Shown: one piece after another, positions 43,949 to 45,588 of the stretch | How positions within the stretch are numbered: position 1 is the first letter of the stretch | Layout of the letters: every line of letters starts with the position of its first letter | Assembly (NCBI GenBank): GCA_017529875.1 | Contig: JAFXNC010000010.1 | Coordinates: 1-45,588, forward strand | Reading direction: 5' to 3' | Origin: Ruminococcus sp. | GTDB lineage: Bacteria; Bacillota; Clostridia; Oscillospirales; Ruminococcaceae | DNA length: 45,588 bases | Position numbers and translations under genes: made by a program | The notes under the pieces: generated by a model | Seen by the model: the letters and a program-made list of their open reading frames with translations, nothing else | Told to the model about the DNA's origin: nothing | Databases searched by the model: none

Positions 43949-44881
43949 TTAGTTTAATTCTGAAAGTGAACGCATAACAAGGTCAATATCCTTATTTTCA
44001 AGTTCCTGAATAATATGCAGATATGTCTTTTGAGTGGTAGTCATACTGGCATGTCCGAGACGACGTGCAACACTTGCAATTGAAACTCCGGCAAATAGCA
44101 ACAATGATGCATGGGTATGACGGAGTCCGTGAATAGAAATAACAGGCACTCCTATTGATTGGCAATGACGCTCCAAAATATCATTGATGGTAGAGTTATA
44201 AACCTTCTGTCCTTCTTTAACAAATATGGGTTTATCCTCCGGCAGTCCTTTCACAAGACCTGAAAACTGAATAACCGTCTGCCAGTCCATCTGAATTTTG
44301 CGCACAGAAGAACGATTTTTCGTAGGTAGAAAGCCCGTCCCTTTTTTGTAATCCCATGTCTTGCTGATGGAGAGAGTCTGATGTGGAAAATCAAAATCCT
44401 TTGGGGTGAGTGCTAACGCCTCTGAAAATCGCATACCCGTCTTAGCTACGAGTACAATAAACCATTCCCAACTGATTTCAGGCTTAAGTTCAAGGTGATT
44501 TAACATCGTGTGAAGTTCAAATTGATTGAGGAATTTTGTTTTTTTATCGCGTGGCGGTTTTCCTTTGATAATTGCCTTGCGGGTCGGATCGCGTGCAATC
44601 AATCCCTCATCAACTGCATCAAGGATAGCACACTTAATCTGATGATGAAAATCCATGGTTGTCTGGCGTTCGTGCGTTTCAGCATAATCGTTGAGAAGTT
44701 GCTGATATGTAATACGTGTCATATCTCCTACCTTCATATCAGGAATTAGCTTTTTCAGCCATTTGTGTGTCATGAGATACTTGTTCATTGTAACCTCACG
44801 TATGGCGCCCTCTTTGTACACCTTGATCCATTGGGCATAGTATTCGTGGAAAAGGCTGTCTTGGGTGATTGTCTGTAACAT
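43949..44881 (-). CDS. Tyrosine recombinase linked to hsdS cassettes
   Basis: A 310-residue phage-integrase-family recombinase. Core-binding domain at about 10-95, catalytic Arg in TGMRFSEAL, HGLRHTHAS, RLGHASM and Tyr in TQKTYLHI. The ATG at 44879-44881 has an ideal AAGGAGGTAAC site. The reading frame is open upstream into the hsdS fragment, but that is a different protein. Recombinases at this position invert hsdS segments in several Firmicutes type I systems. The 20-bp inverted repeat at 45401 is the likely substrate. Confidence 0.88.
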   Translation of the reverse strand: MLQTITQDSLFHEYYAQWIKVYKEGAIREVTMNKYLMTHKWLKKLIPDMKVGDMTRITYQQLLNDYAETHERQTTMDFHHQIKCAILDAVDEGLIARDPTRKAIIKGKPPRDKKTKFLNQFELHTMLNHLELKPEISWEWFIVLVAKTGMRFSEALALTPKDFDFPHQTLSISKTWDYKKGTGFLPTKNRSSVRKIQMDWQTVIQFSGLVKGLPEDKPIFVKEGQKVYNSTINDILERHCQSIGVPVISIHGLRHTHASLLLFAGVSIASVARRLGHASMTTTQKTYLHIIQELENKDIDLVMRSLSELN

Positions 44882-45436
44882 AAAAGTTACCTCCTTATTT
44901 TTACGGCATAAGCCGAGATTTGACTGTCGCTGATGAAGGGTGATAAGGGTGTCGAGGGTTAAGAGAAACGTTGCAATTTTCTCTTGTTCCTCAGTGTTAG
45001 GGATAAGCATTTGAAACTCACACAAGTTCTTATAATACAGTCGAGTTCTTGTTCCACCTTTCTTCTGTTCAGCACAAAATGAACGGAATTCTGCACTTGA
45101 ATTTATTTGTTGTACGATGAAGTCCAGATTGTTGTCATCAGAAGCATAAAACACCGGATATTCACGGCTTACAAGCCCTTTTTCAAGTCTGTTCACATTC
45201 AAATGAAACACATCATCATCACTCATGTGACGGTAAGTACAAGCTCCGAGAGGGACAATGCTGAACAAGGTTTCTGTACTATCTGTGGTCTGCTTTCCAC
45301 GGTATTCATTCTGATACATTAGTCCATTTCTTGAAGATGTAAGTAACGGAAAACCCGCCTCTAATGTAGTATATTCTGAAGACTCAACAGTAAGTTCTCC
45401 AACCTTACGCTGTTCCCAAGAAATAGGAACATTTAT
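44882..45436 (-). pseudogene. hsdS: Silent hsdS cassette (type I restriction specificity half-gene)
   Basis: A 185-codon frame with no start codon. It begins straight after a TAA (45437-45439), reads NVPISWEQRKVGELT, a target-recognition domain (RNGLMYQNEYRGKQ, then PLGACTYRH) and the coiled end NTEEQEKIATFLLTLDTLIT with LHQRQ. These are the opening and closing landmarks of an EcoR124-like HsdS half. It then runs in frame into the recombinase without a stop. It is best read as a storage cassette that becomes expressed after inversion. Confidence 0.75.
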
Positions 45437-45467
45437 TTAAAGGAATGCTTGGGAACAGCGTAAGGTT
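45401..45467. repeat. 20-bp perfect inverted repeat within two hsdS cassettes
   Basis: AACCTTACGCTGTTCCCAAG at 45401-45420 and its exact complement at 45448-45467, separated by 27 bases. Both copies encode the same HsdS residues (WEQRKV) on opposite strands. This is the expected crossover site for recombinase-driven switching. Confidence 0.85.
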
Positions 45468-45588
45468 AAAGATATAGCCGATAACACATATGGTGGAGGC
45501 ACTCCTCAGACCTCAATAGATAGTTATTGGAACGGTGAAATACCGTGGATACAATCACAAGATATTATAGAAAATCAGCTTTTTAATG
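45441..45588 (+). CDS. hsdS: hsdS cassette, plus strand (3' partial)
   Basis: After a stop at 45438-45440 the plus-strand frame reads RNAWEQRKVKDIADNTYGGG and TPQTSIDSYWNGEIPWIQSQ, a classical start of an HsdS target-recognition domain, and runs off the window. It differs from the minus-strand cassette after WEQRKV, so exchange would change the DNA target. No start codon is visible in the window. Confidence 0.75.

Noticed and set aside
43949..45319. One 456-residue HsdS-recombinase fusion protein
   Set aside because: The frame is continuous, but the recombinase has its own ideal ribosome site and start at 44881, and the hsdS part lacks a start. Two separate units explain it better.

Overview
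The window looks like a chromosomal segment of a Gram-positive anaerobe close to Ruminococcus (Firmicutes, Oscillospirales). That is inferred from AGGAGG-type ribosome binding sites, TTGACA/TATAAT promoters, Clostridia-type proteins and a moderately GC-rich core. The species cannot be fixed from sequence alone. The core, about 8.3 to 39.9 kb, is a sulfur island that takes sulfate to cysteine and homocysteine. Both ends are patchworks of mobile-element debris, and the right end (from about 40.0 kb) is AT-rich accessory DNA.

Left end (1-8.3 kb): remnants (3' end of serA, a probable recombinase C-terminus, the end of a UmuC-like polymerase with a YolD-like start, a truncated conjugation membrane protein) surround an intact-looking operon of three 21-30 residue hydrophobic peptides. 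Then come a condensation-domain acyltransferase, a HAD hydrolase, a large hybrid sensor kinase, a tRNA-Leu-like repeat and a 180-bp MITE-like palindrome.

Sulfate operon (10.9-27.4 kb): 16 tightly packed genes, sbp-cysT-cysW-cysA (sulfate uptake), hemA-sirC-hemC-cobA/hemD-hemB-hemL (glutamyl-tRNA to siroheme), a siroheme sulfite reductase with built-in ferredoxin, aprA-aprB (APS reductase), cysD-cysN (ATP sulfurylase) and metA (homoserine O-acetyltransferase by its Glu111). A LysR regulator is divergent from it. Sulfate is imported, activated to APS, reduced directly to sulfite by AprAB, then to sulfide; the siroheme genes supply the cofactor.

Sulfur-carrier and storage region (27.7-39.9 kb): a rhodanese-TusA-DsrE triple-domain protein, TcdA, serine acetyltransferase CysE, a MoaD-MoeB-rhodanese fusion, a family 2A (SrpI-type) encapsulin overlapping a cysteine desulfurase with a 170-residue disordered cargo tail, then an operon of MetY-like enzyme, TusA, thioredoxin, a ThiS-like carrier ending Gly-Gly-Ala-Val, MoeB/ThiF, JAMM protease and thioredoxin reductase-like protein. 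The last set matches the protein-thiocarboxylate route to homocysteine. Encapsulin, desulfurase, CysE and rhodanese match the known family 2A sulfur compartment set. A shared promoter/operator motif (CCTRTTGACWYGGTMGG overlapping -35) links cysE, the MoeB fusion and a metN remnant.

Right end (39.95-45.6 kb): a second boundary tRNA-Leu-like repeat, a Tn916-type integrase, an ATPase plus small partner that resembles a defence pair, and a type I restriction specificity locus with 20-bp inverted repeats between two hsdS cassettes and a dedicated tyrosine recombinase, the layout of a phase-variable target-switching system. The window ends inside an hsdS cassette.
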